A stretch of DNA of 33,609 bases from the NCBI GenBank assembly GCA_025462925.1, contig JAOAPL010000080.1, forward strand, positions 1 through 33,609, given 5' to 3'. The translations under genes and the position numbers were made by a program. The stretch comes from Acidobacteriaceae bacterium. Lineage in GTDB: Bacteria; Acidobacteriota; Terriglobia; Terriglobales; Acidobacteriaceae. The notes below the pieces were generated by a model. The model ran no database searches and was not told the DNA's origin. It saw only the letters and a list, made by a program, of their open reading frames with translations. Within the stretch, counting starts at the first letter, position 1; the number at the start of each line of letters is the position of its first letter. Shown here one piece after another: positions 14,693 through 23,204 of this stretch.

Positions 14693-15652
14693 ATGGAACT
14701 CACAGACACCCAGCTTAATTATTTCGTCAACAACCGACTCAAACTGCCAAAAGGCAAACGTGCCGACTATCTCGCCCAGGTGGACCACCTCATTGAAAGA
14801 TTCTCCGCTGCTGCGGACGGCGACAAGGTTATCAACATCAAGAAGTTCCTGAAGACGGGCTCGCTGCGCAAGGGTACCGTGCTCCGCCCGAGGGGCGACT
14901 TCGGCGTAGATGCCGACGTGGCGGTCTTCCTGAACGCCAACGGGGCTTCCCAATACGATCTCGCCAACCTTCATGACCGTATCCGGAAACTCCTGGTAAA
15001 GATCTACCCCACCAAAGAGCCCGAAGACTTCACTGTCCAGCCGCGGACGCTCGGGATTGAATTTCTGGACTCCGGTCTCGAAATGGATCTCGTGCCGCTC
15101 GTCGTCATAGACGGGCCTGGCGACTACGGATGGCAGCCGTCGTCACGCGGCGACGCGCCCGTCAAAACCAGCGTGGCGAAGCAGCTGGAATTCATCCGCG
15201 CCAGGAAGGATTCCTATGCAAATTTCACAGCGCTCGTACGTTTGCTCAAGTCCTGGCGGAATTTCCATGACTTGGACGAGAGTTTCCGGTCCTTCACGAT
15301 AGAGCTGATTGTCAGCCACCTGCAGGATACTGAAGGGGCACCAGCCTCACTGGAGGCCGGACTTCTGCGGTTTTTCCTCTACGTGGCAGATTCGCAGCTC
15401 AAGACCCCGATCTGCTTCAAGGAATGCGGCACGCCGAAGACCCTCCCGAAAGATCGGGTGGTAATTTTCGATCCATGCAATGCTGACAACAATGTTGCCC
15501 GGAAAATTACGGACCAGGACTGCAAGGCGATCGTTGAGAAGTGTCTTAATGCGTGGGAAACGCTCACTTATGCGCGCAATTACGATGGCAAAACGCAGAC
15601 GCTGGAACTCTGGAAGGAAATATTCGGCCGGTCATTTGTAATCGAGGAGTAA
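14693..15652 (+). CDS. CBASS cyclic oligonucleotide synthase (CD-NTase, CdnC-like)
   Basis: A 319-residue CD-NTase. The nucleotidyltransferase core has GSLRKGT (56-62) as the G-S helix motif, D73-x-D75 in GVDADVAVF and a third acid D132 in GLEMDLVPL. The C-terminal helical half fits the OAS/cGAS-like fold. It makes a cyclic di- or trinucleotide from NTPs when phage infection is sensed. Association with HORMA and TRIP13 genes points to clade C/D-like enzymes, several of which make cyclic tri-adenylate, but the product is not readable from sequence. First gene of the operon, with a weak ribosome binding site. Confidence 0.93.
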   Translation: MELTDTQLNYFVNNRLKLPKGKRADYLAQVDHLIERFSAAADGDKVINIKKFLKTGSLRKGTVLRPRGDFGVDADVAVFLNANGASQYDLANLHDRIRKLLVKIYPTKEPEDFTVQPRTLGIEFLDSGLEMDLVPLVVIDGPGDYGWQPSSRGDAPVKTSVAKQLEFIRARKDSYANFTALVRLLKSWRNFHDLDESFRSFTIELIVSHLQDTEGAPASLEAGLLRFFLYVADSQLKTPICFKECGTPKTLPKDRVVIFDPCNADNNVARKITDQDCKAIVEKCLNAWETLTYARNYDGKTQTLELWKEIFGRSFVIEE

Positions 15653-15655
15653 GGC

Positions 15656-16159
15656 ATGTCTTATTCGGAATCATTGACGGAAACCTACAGCGTAGCCGAC
15701 ATCGGCAAGGTGATCGACTGCGTCGCGGCCGATCTGGATATGAATTCACAATCCACCGGGCTTTTGACGCGCGACCAGGTGAAGAACTATGCGGCGGATG
15801 TCAAAGCGCTGGCCCAAAAGGGCTACCTCGTCGAGGCGAACATCGTCCTGTACGATGCGTCCGGCAAGCCGATCCACGCCGCGAAATACGAAGTGTCCAC
15901 CGATGCTTCGACGCTCACCGCCCAGCGTCCCGGTAATAACCGCTGGCCGCGCACGCCGTCGGGCCAGTTGAATATAGTGGTGCAGTATAGCCAGAAGTGG
16001 CGCAATTTAACGGACACGCAGCGAGCGGCATTCAAGCAAACCTTGAGCACAGGGTGGACGACGTCGAACACGGATCTGTCATTTCCCACCTTGACGCGGT
16101 CGGCCGACCGCAATTACGTCAGCAACGGCTGGGGAGTGACCAAGAGCGTGTATGCGTAA
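15656..16159 (+). CDS. cap7: Bacterial HORMA-domain protein (Cap7-like)
   Basis: A 167-residue protein beginning MSYSESLTETYSVADIGKVIDCVAADL. The long first helix and the following strand pair (VEANIVLYDASGKPIHAAKYEV) match bacterial HORMA proteins, and the C-terminal segment rich in NYVSNGWGV is in the safety-belt position. HORMA proteins bind a peptide from phage and then activate the CD-NTase; TRIP13 resets them. The gene sits 3 bp after the CD-NTase stop and just before the TRIP13 gene. Recognition depends strongly on context, since HORMA sequences diverge widely. Confidence 0.8.
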   Translation: MSYSESLTETYSVADIGKVIDCVAADLDMNSQSTGLLTRDQVKNYAADVKALAQKGYLVEANIVLYDASGKPIHAAKYEVSTDASTLTAQRPGNNRWPRTPSGQLNIVVQYSQKWRNLTDTQRAAFKQTLSTGWTTSNTDLSFPTLTRSADRNYVSNGWGVTKSVYA

Positions 16160-16183
16160 CTCAAACCGGGAAGTAGGTAGTCG

Positions 16184-17089
16184 ATGAGCGAAGTTAAGGA
16201 AATCGCCGAGCTGTTTGAACTGGAGTTGGATCTCCCGAACGCCGGCATCGCTGCGTCGGCGAAGAGGCTGGTCGGTTTTGAGAATCGTTACCAGAAACTG
16301 CACCGGGCGCTCCGCCTGCTGGCTGATCCGGAGGAGCTGCGCGCATGGAGCCGGAAATATCATCACCAGGAACTCGCCGTCTGCTCTGCTGTATCGGACA
16401 GGTATCCCCTGGTTATCTTCGCGGGCGATGTCGGCACCGGAAAGACGGTCACGGCCGAAGGCGCGTGTGACAGACTGGCTCGCGACGCCCGCAAGGAGGC
16501 GATGCTCTTCAAACTCAGCACGCGCGTCCGTGGATCGGGCAAGGTCGGTCAGATGAGCACGCTTCTCAACCAGGCGTTCGATGTCGTCGCCAAGCAGGCC
16601 GGAAAGACCCGGCAGGCCTTCCTCATCATCGACGAGGGCGACTCGCTTGCGTCCACGCGGGACACGGTGCAAAGCCACCATGAGGACAAAGTGGCGGTCA
16701 ACACCATCATCCAGAAAGTCGATGATCTTCGCCGCCATTCCGGCCGGATCCTGGTATTTCTCTGCACCAACAGGGCAGGGGCGCTGGACCCCGCCATTGT
16801 TCGCCGTGCGGCCGTCAGCGAGCAGTTCGACCGTCCGACCGATCAGGAACGGGAAGAGCTGTTCCGTATGGATCTCGGCGGCCTGACTATTAAAGACCAG
16901 ACGCTGCGTGAGTTGGTACGTCTCACCGGCCCGCGAGATGGGCGTCCGGGCCTTACTTTTTCGGACTTGCGCTCGAAGCTTTTGCCAGACGCGCTTTGCC
17001 GCGCATTCCCGAGCCGGGGGCTGACCGAAGACGACTTGATCGCTGCGGCGAAGGAAGTGCGGCCGTCTCCTGTGGTGGGAAACGGATGA
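16184..17089 (+). CDS. cap6: TRIP13/Pch2-like AAA+ ATPase (Cap6)
   Basis: A 301-residue AAA+ protein with Walker A GDVGTGKT (81-88), Walker B FLIIDEGDS (147-154, D150-E151), sensor-1 N196 in LCTNRAG and arginine residues at 207-208 (AIVRRAA) as likely fingers. It unfolds the HORMA protein from its active state and so restrains CBASS signalling. It follows the HORMA gene by 24 bp with a GGGAAGTAGG-type ribosome binding site, and its stop overlaps the effector start (ATGA). Confidence 0.9.
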   Translation: MSEVKEIAELFELELDLPNAGIAASAKRLVGFENRYQKLHRALRLLADPEELRAWSRKYHHQELAVCSAVSDRYPLVIFAGDVGTGKTVTAEGACDRLARDARKEAMLFKLSTRVRGSGKVGQMSTLLNQAFDVVAKQAGKTRQAFLIIDEGDSLASTRDTVQSHHEDKVAVNTIIQKVDDLRRHSGRILVFLCTNRAGALDPAIVRRAAVSEQFDRPTDQEREELFRMDLGGLTIKDQTLRELVRLTGPRDGRPGLTFSDLRSKLLPDALCRAFPSRGLTEDDLIAAAKEVRPSPVVGNG

Positions 17090-18285
17090 CACCCCTGTCA
17101 TCCAGCTCCACCGCGTCAGCACTGCCTCTTCTCGGCCGCCGTATTCAGATTGCCGGTTCGGCCAGTGGGAAAACTGACCTCGCCCTCATCGGCTACGCGC
17201 ACCAGGTCGTAAGCAATCTGGTGAAGGGCGTAATGGCCTCCGGCGGCGGAATCGTAGTCGGTATCGGACGGGAACCTCGCTCGGATGGCTCAGCACCGGA
17301 TGCCCCGAGCTTACTGTTCGATTGGACGGCACTTGAGACAGCTGCTGAGTGCCTGAAACTCGGATTTCCTGCTTGGCCTGCGGAGTCAGGCCTACCCATA
17401 GTTGTCGCCTCTTCCGAGAAGGCGGTAACGGAGATTCCGGACAACCGTTTTCCTCTGTATGAAGAGTTGTTGAGGAGCGGCCTGCTTCACGTTGAGTCGA
17501 TAATGGCCGGCTCCCGTGCCGCTGCTTTTCTGCGCCAGCGCCAGGCGATATTTGGCGAAGCATTAGTCATTCTCGGCGGCGGCACCGGCGTTGAGCATTC
17601 CGCCGATCTATACCTGTCGCGACGAAAGCCGGTGCTGCCACTTGATTTGGCGCTCGGCGCCAGCAGGGACGACGGCACCGGCGGCGCGATGCGCCTGGCG
17701 AAGGAAGCTAGAGCGGAACCTGCCAGATTCTTCCACTTCAACTCCGCTTATGCAAACACGGAGGGCGCGGCGCTCGCAGAAATCGCCACGCGAAACGGCG
17801 CTGCGTCGGCGTCCGATGTCGCGAACCGGACGGTAAGCCTGCTCGCTAAGATTGCGCGTCCCGCTGCATTTTACGTGCGGCTTCTCAATCCCGACCATCC
17901 AAAATTCAAGATAGTCGAGTCGTTTTTCCGTGATGTCGTCGATCCTGTCGTTGATGAAGCCGGAATGCGCCGCATCGAAATGGGTGCCGACAAGAACGAG
18001 TATGCTTTCATGAACGTAGCCATTTTCGAGAGCGTGCACTTCTCCTCGGTAGCCATCGTCGATGTAACCGGCGAACGGCCGAACTGTTTCATCGAACTCG
18101 GCTACGCTCTGCGTGGAGGCCGCGTCCTTGTCACGGCAGAGGACGGGACCAAGCTTCCGTTTGACCAGGAAATGATACCGTGTCACTTCTGGAAGGCCGG
18201 CGACTCCGTTGCCGACAGGAAAAAGGCCTTGGTTGATTTTTGGGAAAAGAATATCAACAGACCGCCAATTGTGAAGATGGCTTAA
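17086..18285 (+). CDS. Predicted CBASS effector: SLOG domain plus TIR/deoxyribosyltransferase-like domain
   Basis: A 399-residue protein in the effector position. The N-terminal half (15-200) looks like a SLOG-superfamily sensor: GRRIQIAGSASG, then GGGIVVGIGREPR, then VILGGGTGVEHSADLYL and KPVLPLDLALG with a DDGTGG loop. The C-terminal half (260-395) resembles nucleoside 2-deoxyribosyltransferase/TIR-like enzymes: AFYVRLLNP, then SSVAIVDVTGERPNCFIELGYALR with candidate catalytic E337, and a C-terminal HFWKAGD segment. In STALD/TPALS-type proteins described by Burroughs and Aravind the SLOG part is thought to bind a nucleotide signal and the other domain to destroy NAD or nucleotides. I infer the same here. 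The ATG overlapping the TRIP13 stop was chosen; a start at 16996 would lie inside the TRIP13 gene. Confidence 0.7.
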   Translation: MTPLSSSSTASALPLLGRRIQIAGSASGKTDLALIGYAHQVVSNLVKGVMASGGGIVVGIGREPRSDGSAPDAPSLLFDWTALETAAECLKLGFPAWPAESGLPIVVASSEKAVTEIPDNRFPLYEELLRSGLLHVESIMAGSRAAAFLRQRQAIFGEALVILGGGTGVEHSADLYLSRRKPVLPLDLALGASRDDGTGGAMRLAKEARAEPARFFHFNSAYANTEGAALAEIATRNGAASASDVANRTVSLLAKIARPAAFYVRLLNPDHPKFKIVESFFRDVVDPVVDEAGMRRIEMGADKNEYAFMNVAIFESVHFSSVAIVDVTGERPNCFIELGYALRGGRVLVTAEDGTKLPFDQEMIPCHFWKAGDSVADRKKALVDFWEKNINRPPIVKMA

Positions 18286-18848
18286 TGGCCCGTGGAGGCG
18301 ATGTGCGAGAGGCTTACATATCGGTTGACGTTGAAGCTGCCGGACCGCTTCCCCCAACCTACAGCATGCTCTCGCTTGGAGCAGTGGACGTGGACGATCC
18401 GAAAGCCACTTTTTATGTCGAATTACGGCCTGTGAACGATGCTTCAGTGCCCGGAGCGATGGAGGTCGTCGGCCGGACGTTGCAGGATTTCGCGCGGTCC
18501 GGACGCGATCCGAAAGACGCAATGGCTGCGTTTCGCGATTGGGTTGGTTCGGTCGCAAAAGACGGGAAGCCCGTGTTCGTGGGCTTCAACGCAACGTTTG
18601 ATTGGGCTTTCGTTAACTTTTATTTTCACCAGTATGTGGGCGAGAATCCCTTCGGGATCGGGGGCATCGACATCAAGTCTTACTACATGGGCATGAGCGG
18701 TGGCACGTGGGAAGATACGCGGTCGAGCCGCATACCGAAGGAATATAAGGATTCGTCCCGGCGTCATACGCATAACGCACTTGATGACGCGATTGAACAG
18801 GCCGAACTATTCCGGCGGATGCGGCAGAAATCTGCGGGGAGCCGCTGA
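18285..18848 (+). CDS. cap18: DEDDh 3'-5' exonuclease (Cap18-like)
   Basis: A 187-residue exonuclease of the DnaQ/RNase T fold: D15-x-E17 (ISVDVEAAG), D106 in GFNATFDWAFV and H163-x4-D168 in THNALDDAIEQ. These are the four acids and the histidine needed for two-metal catalysis. Cap18 is a recurrent accessory in HORMA/TRIP13 CBASS; its exact role there is not settled, and trimming nucleic acids or limiting signal are possible. Its ATG overlaps the effector stop as TAATG. An in-frame start 45 bp upstream lies within the effector gene and was not chosen. Confidence 0.85.
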   Translation: MARGGDVREAYISVDVEAAGPLPPTYSMLSLGAVDVDDPKATFYVELRPVNDASVPGAMEVVGRTLQDFARSGRDPKDAMAAFRDWVGSVAKDGKPVFVGFNATFDWAFVNFYFHQYVGENPFGIGGIDIKSYYMGMSGGTWEDTRSSRIPKEYKDSSRRHTHNALDDAIEQAELFRRMRQKSAGSR

Positions 18849-18858
18849 GAAGGCAGCT

Positions 18859-19380
18859 ATGGCTCTGGTGTTTCAATACGGCTCCAATTGTCTGGAAAGT
18901 CAGATCAACAGCAAGGATCGTCTCTGCGGTGGCGCGAAGTTCATTGACATAGCAGAGACCGTCGATGATTTCCAGCTCGCCTTTGATGTCTGGAGTACCA
19001 ATCGACAGTGTGCCGCCTCGGATCTTGTCGCGAGCCCTGGAAACAAAGCGTGGGGCGCACTGTACGAAGTGCCCGACTACCTTGTTGAACGAAAGACTGC
19101 CGCCGCGCAAAACAGGAAATCTCTCGACGCCATCGAGGGTGAAGGGGCCAACTACAAGCTTAAGAGGATTGCTGTTCGGCGGAACAACGGCTCAATCGTT
19201 ACTGCACTTACTTATCGGGTAAAAACTCCGAAACAGGATCTAAAGACGAACCTGGAATATGTCGGATACATCGTGAAAGGCCTTCGGGAGCGCGGTGTGC
19301 GCAAAGATTACATCGAGCATGTGAAGAAGCTCGCCCAGGCAAATAACCCAGCGATCTCCACTCAGGTGCAGGCACTCTAA
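18859..19380 (+). CDS. Gamma-glutamylcyclotransferase-fold (GGCT/AIG2-like) protein
   Basis: A 173-residue protein starting MALVFQYGSN. YGSN (7-10) is the substrate-binding loop of the GGCT fold, and AIEGEGANYK near residue 92 supplies the acidic residue (E93 or E95) in the catalytic position followed by a Y. A GALYEVP strand lies between, as expected. GGCT enzymes cyclise gamma-glutamyl amines or related groups; some act on modified nucleotides or peptides. It starts 10 bp after the exonuclease stop and is the last gene of the block. Its role in CBASS is unknown to me: detoxification, signal editing or glutathione breakdown are guesses. Confidence 0.72.
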   Translation: MALVFQYGSNCLESQINSKDRLCGGAKFIDIAETVDDFQLAFDVWSTNRQCAASDLVASPGNKAWGALYEVPDYLVERKTAAAQNRKSLDAIEGEGANYKLKRIAVRRNNGSIVTALTYRVKTPKQDLKTNLEYVGYIVKGLRERGVRKDYIEHVKKLAQANNPAISTQVQAL

Positions 19381-20179
19381 ACGCGTTTTCGATTTGTAGT
19401 GCCCGGAAGTTGCATCCGCGCCTCGCACAAGTAAAAATCCAACCTGGCCGCCCAGACCTCTCTTGGCCTAGTCCTCAGCACATGATAATCCCGTTCCAAG
19501 CTCGTTGGTCAATTGGTAGCGGACAGTCCAAAGAAGTCTCTCTTTGATCTGTTCGCAGACAACAATCCGATTGTGGCCGGAGCGGACCTCAGTGGCGTGG
19601 CGTCCGAGGCCATAGTCTCTGCAGTACGCGACGAAGGGGAAGATGTAGCTAGTGATGACCCATCCTTCGGGATCAAGGTGCCCAATCCCACACTTCGCCG
19701 CTACTTGGCGTGTATGCTGGACCGATGAAGGCATTGATGTCACCTTTGATGTTGAGAAGCTAGGCTCCTTGCAGGTTCCTTCCAACATTGATGCTGTGGT
19801 TGCCGCTATTGACTTGATGCGAAGCGCTGATCCAGCCCTCCAGTTCCAAGACTGCCTGCTGGAACTCGACAAGGTAGTGGCTCACCTTTTGGGTATGTCC
19901 GACGCCGACCTGAATTACATAACGTCAGCGATGGTGAACGATGGGTTCCTTAAGCAGCTACGTCCCAGCTTTGAACACAGAGGGCTTCGCGTACAACCGT
20001 ATGCGGATCAGAGTCAGGGAGACCGCTACGCGTGAGTCGGATCGGCTAGCAAAAGGTTGGAAAATACTGCACCACGCTGACGTAGAGATGCGCTGGCAGA
20101 GTCAGACAGACATTCATCGGCACTATACTCACCCCGTAGAAAGGGGCCGACACCTATATGGGCGGTGATTGGAGAACGT
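19381..20179. other. Intergenic region between CBASS and Qat with gene remnant
   Basis: The two defence blocks converge here. Apart from a frameshifted gene remnant, I see no gene. A short CCCC-GTAGAAA-GGGG hairpin near 20132-20146 might aid termination, but it lacks a T-run. A D-arm-like string near 19502-19521 was considered as a tRNA piece and not accepted. Confidence 0.5.
19513..20035 (+). pseudogene. Frameshifted C-terminal remnant of an unidentified larger protein
   Basis: Two adjacent frames make one continuous protein-like sequence if a shift occurs near 19720. The first ends with NPTLRRYLACMLDR just before its stop at 19726. The second continues with EGIDVTFDVEKLGSLQVP, then AHLLGMSDADLNYITSAM, NDGFLKQLRPSFEHRGL and a stop at 20035. 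The ending resembles the tail of N6-adenine methyltransferases such as Eco57I-like enzymes, by recall only. There is no start or ribosome binding site, so it looks like a decayed piece of an earlier restriction or defence gene. Confidence 0.45.
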
Positions 20180-20962
20180 TCACCTGTCTGAGAAGGGAAT
20201 ACTCACACCAGCGAACGCGAGCACGTGTTCGGCGTTGCCTGTGACGATACGTTTCATCTCTTCGACAGGCAAATTGCGTAACTGCGCGAGCCGCGAGATC
20301 ATTGCCGTTACATCCCGAGGCTCGCTTTTCCGATTTTCGATTTCGGTAAAGGGCGCGTCGGTCTCCGTCAGGAGACGGTCGGCGGGCAGGCTTTTAATCA
20401 GCGATATACCGGAGTCGGCGGAGAGCATCCGATGGTTAATCGAGAAATAACAGCCGAATCTTGCGGCTTCGACTGCTGTAGCGACGCTGTCGGAGAACCA
20501 GTGCAGAATCGGCAGGACCCGCTCGGGCGTGGTGTGCTCCACAAGAGACGCGAGCACTTCGCGGCCCGCGCGCCGGCTGTGAATGGTCAGCACACGGGCG
20601 CCCAGCGTTTGCGCCGACTGAAGCACACGGGAAAACACCTCCTTCTGAATCGGAAGTGTTCTGCGGTGCGGAGGACTGCCGTCCAGTCCGACCTCGCCGA
20701 CAAAAGGCGACTCGGCCATGAGTTGTTCCACTAGGGCGATTTCGGCACGCCGCTGGTCAGCCAATTCAGGGTGTAGCCCGATCGCGGGAATCACGAAATT
20801 ACTGCGTTTGGTCCAGCGCCGGTTCTGCGTCCACGCCTTGGGTGTCGTCGTGACCGCCAGCGTCACAATATGGTTGCGATCACAATCCGCAATCAGCGCC
20901 GCCGGATCGGGAAACAGATCGACGTGGCAGTGAAAATCAAATCCGTTCACAACGATCGTCAT
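20180..20962 (-). CDS. qatD: QatD, TatD-like metal-dependent hydrolase
   Basis: A 260-residue TatD-family protein with the metal ligands in order: H11-x-H13 (FDFHCHVD), a catalytic glutamate in FVGEVGLDG, a histidine in LTIHSRRAG and the aspartate in TETDAPF. TatD proteins are DNases of the amidohydrolase fold. In QatABCD it is the fourth gene and is needed for anti-phage defence. Its start overlaps the qatC stop (ATGA) and it ends the operon, converging with the CBASS block. Confidence 0.92.
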   Translation of the reverse strand: MTIVVNGFDFHCHVDLFPDPAALIADCDRNHIVTLAVTTTPKAWTQNRRWTKRSNFVIPAIGLHPELADQRRAEIALVEQLMAESPFVGEVGLDGSPPHRRTLPIQKEVFSRVLQSAQTLGARVLTIHSRRAGREVLASLVEHTTPERVLPILHWFSDSVATAVEAARFGCYFSINHRMLSADSGISLIKSLPADRLLTETDAPFTEIENRKSEPRDVTAMISRLAQLRNLPVEEMKRIVTGNAEHVLAFAGVSIPFSDR

Positions 20963-22323
20963 TCTGGACCCACCACGGCCCGGCCGGTGACACGGTCGAC
21001 TTCCTCGATTCCCCGCCTGAAGACGTCTGCAAACTTCGCGACTTCGTCCGCGGTGTAATCAGACAGTGGGCCGGACTTGTGAACGAGGATCTTTTCAAGG
21101 CCGGGCCGCCGCTTCAGTCGCCGCGCCATCATCTGGAAAGACCGAACGTGCTCGCCCTCGGCGGCTTTTGAATTCAGTTTCCGGGCGTGAAGGTCGGCAA
21201 TCGTGTATGTCGTCGGGTCCTTGCGGAACGCGGATGTCATGGCCGAGCGCCTGATCAGGCACGGCACACAGAAACCGCAGTGGCCAGGCTCTGCGCCGAG
21301 CCATCGCGCCTTCGTGACCGAGGAGCAGGAGATCGTGTCGACCGCGTGCTCGCGCACGATGTCCTGGTTCTTGCACTCCGCGAGCATCTCACCCTTAGTC
21401 TTGAACCGGTACGGGTTCTCGAGTCTGGCGGCGATTCCCAGCGCATCCAGAATCTCCTGCCATCGCGCCATATAGAACGGGTGCGTCGTGCGCGTGCTCC
21501 ACGCGCCCACGCGCAAGCGATCGAGCGGAACATTGAGCGAGATCAGGCCGTTCTCGGGAACGTAGATGATGGGATTCTTGTCCAGGCCGCTGGCGGCGAG
21601 CGCTGCGAGCGCGAAGAACAGGAACGACCGCCCGCGCGTAGTGAACTCGTTACCCATTGCGTGCGAGAAGTCGTTTTTGTCGAACCGGACATTTGCGCGA
21701 ACGTGGCGCGTGCGAATGTCGCCATATACCTTCGCAATCTGATCCGCGCAGCGTTCCTGTGAGCTCGTGCTGTTGTCGCCGTAGTGACTGACGAGAATCG
21801 GCTTCTTGCTTGTAGCGAACAGATCGATGGCGCCGATGAAGCTGTCGAGTCCGCCTGAGAAGAGACACACCGAGGTGAACGGCGGACGGACGAGCGCGCT
21901 TGGTTTCTGGATCAGGGTCTTGTATTTCAGGTGCCGTTCACGGACTAAAAGCCGCCAGTGGTCGCCGGTTAGGAATTTCAGCGTGCGCACGATTAGTGGC
22001 GCAAGCGCCTCCCAGCGGGCGGGATCATCGACCGGCAGATAGAGATCGATTTCACGCGTCCAGCCGTCCTGCGCGTCAGTGACGCGCGAGATGCGTGTAT
22101 CTGCGGCCGTGATTGCGGCCGCGAGGATTCCGAGGTCCGCCGCCGGCTCTGAAGGCACAACCCCACGCTGGATCAACTGGTCAATAATCTGGCCGAGACC
22201 AAACCCGAGGCGACTGTAGCCGTCGATGAAGCGGATTTCCGTCAAGAGGGAGTCCGCCTGCAGGACCTTCACAGGTGCTTTATCGGCCGGGCCGAGCCGC
22301 GCGATGATGCTGTGGCGTCTCAT
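20959..22323 (-). CDS. qatC: QatC, QueC-like PP-loop protein
   Basis: A 454-residue protein. The ATP-binding PP-loop SGGLDS lies at residues 156-161 (VCLFSGGLDSFIGA). A QueC-type zinc site, CGFCVPC (349-355), is preceded by another cysteine in ISCSSVTKARW. QueC makes the preQ0 nitrile from carboxydeazaguanine; QatC is thought to act on a protein or nucleotide within the Qat system. The ATG overlapping the qatB stop (ATGA) was preferred to one 36 bp upstream. About 140 residues precede the PP-loop, longer than in QueC. Confidence 0.92.
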   Translation of the reverse strand: MRRHSIIARLGPADKAPVKVLQADSLLTEIRFIDGYSRLGFGLGQIIDQLIQRGVVPSEPAADLGILAAAITAADTRISRVTDAQDGWTREIDLYLPVDDPARWEALAPLIVRTLKFLTGDHWRLLVRERHLKYKTLIQKPSALVRPPFTSVCLFSGGLDSFIGAIDLFATSKKPILVSHYGDNSTSSQERCADQIAKVYGDIRTRHVRANVRFDKNDFSHAMGNEFTTRGRSFLFFALAALAASGLDKNPIIYVPENGLISLNVPLDRLRVGAWSTRTTHPFYMARWQEILDALGIAARLENPYRFKTKGEMLAECKNQDIVREHAVDTISCSSVTKARWLGAEPGHCGFCVPCLIRRSAMTSAFRKDPTTYTIADLHARKLNSKAAEGEHVRSFQMMARRLKRRPGLEKILVHKSGPLSDYTADEVAKFADVFRRGIEEVDRVTGRAVVGPE

Positions 22324-23204
22324 CCGGCGGCGTCTCCCCATGTGACGAGCAACTCCCACGCATCCTGATAGGTGCGGTCGACGATCCCCTCTATCTGACG
22401 GTCGCTGAGCGAGGCGGGCATGCTGATGTCGCTCGAGAAAGAGTCGCGGACCGAACGCCTGATGTAATCGCGAAGCTGGTTCTCGAAAGCCTCAATCGCT
22501 GCTAAGTCTGCGGCGACCTTGAGACCATTTGCACCGATGTCCTGCAGCAATCGCCCCTCGATCGTGTGCGCAATGAAAGTGAGAAAGATGTCGCGCATCT
22601 GCTCCGCGGTGAGTGCTGCCGGATCGGTGACGTTGAGCTCTTCGAGGTCCGCGACGGTCTCCAGCCACGCATCGAGCGCGATTCCCTCATCGATCGATCC
22701 GCCGTCCTTGCAGACAACATCGGTGAGCCCCGTGAAGACTTCCTCAAGAGGCCTGCCCATGAGGTCGGCGAGATTGAGGCGCCGCAGCGTTGCGTTAAGG
22801 CCTTCGCGCTGAAAGTCTCGGAGAACCCCAAGCATTCCGCGAGCCGCACTCCGCGATGACCCCATACGACGCGTCGCGTTGCGGCTGCCGCCCGTGCCGG
22901 CGCGAACGTAATCGCGCGCCGCGCGACGGAGAGATCGTCCGTCACTGCCGGACGACGATGCGAATCGGGAAAAATTCGATCGCGCGGCCCTGAATCGATC
23001 CGGTGGCGGCGGCGGCGGCAGCGGAGGCAGCGGTCCCGCCGGTTGCGTCGGTAACCGCGGGACCGGAGGAGGAGTGCCGTCAGGAGGAGGCGGTTGAGGA
23101 GCAGGATCGCCGGCGGGGGGCGGGGCGGCAGGAGCGTCATCGAGCCACGACGGGACCAAGGGCGTTCCCGGATTCGGTCCACCTGAACGGCCGGACGTAC
23201 CCAT
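22320..23204 (-). CDS. qatB: QatB, defence system subunit
   Basis: A 294-residue protein with the recurrent QatB opening, GTSGRSGGP followed by PLVPSWLDD. Residues about 25-70 are an extreme proline tract (runs of PPP and PPPPP), probably disordered. After an RS/G-rich linker the C-terminal 180 residues are helical (VLRDFQREGL, MRDIFLTFIAHTIEGRL, YQDAWELLVTWG). Its biochemical role is not known. Its ATG overlaps the qatA stop (TGATG); the preceding in-frame TTG is not needed. Confidence 0.88.
   Translation of the reverse strand: MGTSGRSGGPNPGTPLVPSWLDDAPAAPPPAGDPAPQPPPPDGTPPPVPRLPTQPAGPLPPLPPPPPPDRFRAARSNFSRFASSSGSDGRSLRRAARDYVRAGTGGSRNATRRMGSSRSAARGMLGVLRDFQREGLNATLRRLNLADLMGRPLEEVFTGLTDVVCKDGGSIDEGIALDAWLETVADLEELNVTDPAALTAEQMRDIFLTFIAHTIEGRLLQDIGANGLKVAADLAAIEAFENQLRDYIRRSVRDSFSSDISMPASLSDRQIEGIVDRTYQDAWELLVTWGDAAG

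Noticed and set aside
16079-17122. 347-codon open frame antisense to the TRIP13 gene
   Set aside because: The TRIP13 frame has complete AAA+ motifs; the antisense product shows none.
17608-18558. 316-codon open frame antisense to the effector and exonuclease genes
   Set aside because: It spans two well-supported sense genes and has no domain likeness.
19502-19521. D-arm-like string GTTGGTCAATTGGTAGC as a tRNA fragment
   Set aside because: No acceptor strand, anticodon arm or T-arm can be placed around it, and a protein-like frame begins at the same spot.
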